A stretch of DNA of 64,000 nucleotides from Sciurus carolinensis (Eukaryota > Chordata > Mammalia > Rodentia > Sciuridae), in assembly GCF_902686445.1 (NCBI RefSeq), contig NC_062216.1, forward strand, positions 6,469,084 through 6,533,083, in the 5' to 3' direction. The translations under genes and the position numbers were made by a program. This document shows, in pieces, positions 63,146 through 64,000 of the stretch (positions are counted from its first letter, which is position 1; every line of letters starts with the position of its first letter). The notes beneath the pieces are model-generated. The model ran no database searches. It was not told the DNA's origin and worked only from the letters and a program-made list of their open reading frames with translations.

Positions 63146-64000
63146 CTTGGCAAATTTAAGAATTATCAGGATAGAGTAAACTGCAGAGAGTCAAACCAAA
63201 AGAATGCACAATCTTTTCAATGAAATAGTCTCAGAAAATTTCTCATATTCAAAGAATGAAATGGAAAATCAAATACAAGATGCAGATGCTTACAATATTC
63301 CAAATGTTCAAAATTTCAACAGAGCCACCTCAAGGTACATTTTAATGAAAATGCCTAGTACACAGAATAAGGATAACAGTTTAAAGACTGTGGGGGGAAA
63401 ATGTCAGATTATATATAGGAGAAAACAATTTGCATCTCAGCAGATTTCTCAAACCAGACTCTCAAAGCCAGGAGGTCCTGGACCAACATATACCAACCTC
63501 AGAAAGAAAATGAATGCCATTCAAGATTCCTATATCCACCAAAATTAACTGTCAGATTTTCAATTGAAATGAAACCTACCTTGATGAAAACAAAATTAAA
63601 AGAACTTATAACCACAAAGCCGCACATTAGCAAAACATTCCTTGAAGTTGAATTTAAATAACGAAAACCAGTGAAGGGAGGAACTACACTAAAGGAATAC
63701 TCAATCAAAAAAGAAATTAATTGAAATTAAATACTAGAAATAAACCCAAATGACTGGGAACACCAATCATATCTCAATAATAATCTTGAATATTGATGGC
63801 CAACACTCATCAATTGAAAGATATGGACTGGAAGATTGGATTCATAAACAAGATCCAATGTATTCCTGTCTCCAAGAGACTCACCACATAGGCAAATACA
63901 TTCACAATCTGATGGTGAAAAGTTGGGAAAAAACACATCACTCACATGGACTGTGTAAACAAGCAGGGGATTCTATCTTCTAAAGTAGGTCAAGTTATAT
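63146..64000 (+). mobile_element. L1, 5'-truncated in ORF1, running off the window
   Basis: It begins inside ORF1 ('aatttaagaattatcagg'), continues through MHNLFNEIVSENFSYSKNEM and NIPNVQNFNRATSRYI to about 63548, then the ORF1-ORF2 spacer, and the ORF2 endonuclease start at 63750 (MTGNTNHISIIILNIDG, CLQETHHIGKYI). It may have inserted into the ERV, or it may mark an ERV truncation; the sequence to the right would decide. Confidence 0.8.

Larger units (their letters stand above)
61500..63153 (-). pseudogene. Class II ERV pol: RT connection, RNase H and integrase
   Basis: A single frame of 383 codons (63153-62002) holds the RT connection, RNase H (FTDGSSSG, TELEAIISAL, GNSTAD; all acidic positions present) and the integrase N-terminal zinc-binding and core start (CPACVPHLSVPHFG, LWQMDVTHIPEFG, VDTYSGYIFA). 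A frame change near 62050 leads to the rest of the core (61860 upward: KTDNGPAYTS, NPQGQAILERANQTL, giving the second Asp and the Glu of D,D-35-E). The integrase C-terminal part is legible at about 61620-61500. Between them a 62-bp inverted piece of integrase is inserted. The RT palm, protease, gag and 5' LTR are absent in the window because an L1 begins at about 63146. The sequence style is betaretroviral/ERVK. Confidence 0.88.

Overview
The window is nuclear DNA from a mammal, most likely a squirrel-family rodent (Sciuridae: ground squirrel, marmot or tree squirrel). The evidence is several ID-type SINEs (tRNA-Ala-like heads, seen as 'gctggggatatagctcagt' or its complement), abundant rodent-style L1 elements, class I and class II endogenous retroviruses (ERVs), a USP17/DUB-family gene and decayed KRAB zinc-finger (KZNF) copies. 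There are no bacterial or phage signals and no CRISPR array. The species call is inference.

Layout, left to right. 1-1842: 3' part of a class II ERV (env remnant, polypurine tract, LTR) on +. 2.46-3.5 kb: L1 ORF1 fragment and an old ID SINE. 5.3-10.2 kb: 3' part of a class I ERV on + (internal sequence plus LTR 9630-10181), split by a processed E2F6 retrocopy (5820-9178, with poly(A) tail and target-site duplication) that itself carries a reverse-strand LTR. 12.9-14.84 kb: the only gene that looks intact, a two-exon USP17-like deubiquitinase. 15.3-24.5 kb: L1 fragments (one with a 5' inversion), a solo LTR with a perfect 6-bp duplication, ID SINEs and two CA/TG microsatellites. 24.5-27.9 kb: a KZNF pseudogene on -.

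28.2-47.2 kb is a three-level nest of insertions, all on the minus strand. A full-length L1 (about 6.5 kb) is interrupted by a class I ERV with paired 542-bp LTRs, and that ERV is interrupted by a class II ERV with paired ~455-bp LTRs. The innermost ERV has betaretrovirus-like gag, protease, dUTPase and RT but a gammaretrovirus-type TM, and a large internal deletion fuses RT directly to TM. 49.6-50.4 kb: an older L1 fragment. 50.4-55.5 kb is an inverted copy of 25.4-30.4 kb (L1 3' half, KZNF exons, ID SINE). 58.86-61.07 kb is an inverted copy of 1-2203. The right-hand class II ERV continues through integrase and RNase H to about 63.15 kb, where an L1 on + begins and runs off the window.

The locus is therefore an old inverted segmental duplication with non-collinear arms (the left arm holds about 20 kb that the right lacks), heavily colonised by retroelements. 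The USP17-like gene is the best candidate for a working gene; both KZNF copies and all ERV genes are broken. I found no new defence-like or operon-like system; what merits a second look is the architecture.
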